Under the pieces are notes generated by a model. The model was given only the letters and a program-made list of their open reading frames with translations. It ran no database searches and was not told the origin of the DNA. A stretch of DNA of 14,546 bases from CAZPQN01 sp964588795. GTDB lineage: Bacteria; Fidelibacterota; UBA2242. The position numbers and the translations under genes were made by a program. Location of the stretch: the NCBI GenBank assembly GCA_964588795.1, contig CAZPQN010000046.1, forward strand, positions 1-14,546, in the 5' to 3' direction. This document shows, in pieces, positions 13,820 through 14,546 of the stretch (positions are counted from its first letter, which is position 1; the number at the start of each line of letters is the position of its first letter).

Positions 13820-14546
13820 TCAATACAAATCAAAATTGAAAATAATCCCAAAACTCAACCAACCATCGGATGACTCGACCAAATCATCTTTGAACAGCGC
13901 GTAAATTTGGCCAGACTGAAATTGGAATAGAAAATGCTTCCATCCAGCCCGCACGAAAATTGCCGGTTCGATGTACCAATTCTCTTTCAGAACGGTACCT
14001 TTTAAATTATGTTCAACATTTCTCCATTTTAAATTGCACACTCTCGTCGTTATCCCGCCCTCAACCCGTTCTGGATCAAATCTATTCTCACCTTTTAGAT
14101 CCATTGAGAATCCTATGGTGGGATAAAAAAACCACCGGTCATAGTCTCCTTTTATTTCCCGGTCCCTATGATCGGCGGAACCAACATTGCGTGTTTCGGA
14201 ACAGCCCTTACCATAACCAACAAAACTCTCAAAATTATATTTATTAAAAAAAGTCCTGTAATATCCCACCCCAGCTTCCTGGAACTTATGTTCGTGAAAA
14301 TCATGATCAGCACTTCGGCCCATCTTTCCGTAACTGTAATTATACATCACTGCCACATTATCAGTCGCCGCCATCGCCGATTGCAGATCAAAACTATTGA
14401 GCTCAATATTTAAAGATCCCAAAAAACTGAAATTAGCCGCGGCGCTGATTTGTCCCTTTTCAGTAAAAAGAGGGGTATTAATCACATTGGGAAAGTAAAT
14501 CGGAGAACAGGAGCAAGCAAAAAAACAGATCAATAAATACCACTTT
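13820..14546 (-). CDS. outer-membrane beta-barrel-like lipoprotein (5' partial)
   Basis: The visible 241 residues run off the right edge of the window. The frame stays open to the edge and reads KWYLLICFFACSCSPIYFPN at its start, which looks like the end of a lipoprotein signal with a Cys at the lipidation site; only the first few residues are missing. The TTG at 14533 is probably an internal Leu codon. Downstream, beta-strand-like alternation dominates: NVAVMYNYSYGKMG, FQEAGVGYYRTFF, NFESFVGYGKG, RWFFYPTIGFSMD, WYIEPAIFVRAG, HFLFQFQSGQIYALF and the C-terminal WLSFGIIFNFDLY. This suggests a small membrane-associated barrel of 8-10 strands. No family name can be given with confidence. It is followed on the same strand, after a stem-loop, by the second barrel gene, so the two may be co-transcribed. 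Confidence 0.72.
   Translation of the reverse strand, partial: KWYLLICFFACSCSPIYFPNVINTPLFTEKGQISAAANFSFLGSLNIELNSFDLQSAMAATDNVAVMYNYSYGKMGRSADHDFHEHKFQEAGVGYYRTFFNKYNFESFVGYGKGCSETRNVGSADHRDREIKGDYDRWFFYPTIGFSMDLKGENRFDPERVEGGITTRVCNLKWRNVEHNLKGTVLKENWYIEPAIFVRAGWKHFLFQFQSGQIYALFKDDLVESSDGWLSFGIIFNFDLY

Noticed and set aside
14531..14533. TTG as the start codon of the right-edge barrel protein
   Set aside because: The frame continues to the window edge and the residues before it complete a lipoprotein-type signal, so TTG is probably an internal Leu.
1..14546. tRNA/rRNA genes, CRISPR arrays, insertion sequences, phage or defence genes
   Set aside because: I saw no cloverleaf-like sequence, regularly spaced repeats, transposase motifs or terminal inverted repeats; the window is metabolic and envelope genes throughout.

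Overview
The window is about half G+C and densely coded. It comes from a Gram-negative-type (diderm) bacterium: there are two predicted outer-membrane barrel proteins, several lipoprotein or secretion signals, and periplasm-facing enzymes. A FISUMP-domain lipoprotein next to outer-membrane proteins suggests the FCB group in the broad sense. Most genes have clear Shine-Dalgarno sequences, which is unlike typical Bacteroidota and fits better with lineages such as Calditrichota, KSB1, Zixibacteria or Ignavibacteria. This placement is an inference; no rRNA or marker gene is present.

Left edge, + strand (1-1445): the 3' part of a LolD/MacB-type ABC ATPase whose Walker A lies outside the window, a 272-bp intergenic stretch with a perfect 16-bp palindrome, then a FISUMP lipoprotein gene. 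A hairpin in the 97-bp convergent gap separates this from everything to the right.

Main region, - strand (12439 down to 1543): an L-arabinose locus. In transcription order it holds an aldose 1-epimerase with an N-terminal export/anchor segment, an SSS-family sodium/sugar symporter, araB ribulokinase, araD ribulose-5-phosphate 4-epimerase and araA arabinose isomerase. After a 104-bp gap come a TPR protein with a C-terminal DUF2271-like domain, a small lipoprotein, and, after a 207-bp leader, a secreted GH51 alpha-L-arabinofuranosidase. Gaps among the first five genes are between a 1-bp overlap and 28 bp, so they look like one operon. The scheme is coherent: GH51 releases arabinose from polymers outside the cytoplasm, the mutarotase equilibrates anomers, the symporter imports the sugar, and AraA, AraB and AraD convert it to xylulose 5-phosphate. 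No arabinose regulator is present.

Right edge, - strand (14546 down to 12627): two outer-membrane barrel-type proteins, one cut by the window edge. They are separated from the arabinose operon by a hairpin/T-run and a candidate TATAAT element just before the mutarotase gene.

The points most worth a second look are the TPR/DUF2271-like protein (an internal duplication plus a sequence resembling the ApbE flavinylation motif), a sequence block shared between the mutarotase upstream region and the GH51 leader, and the perfect palindrome ahead of the FISUMP gene.
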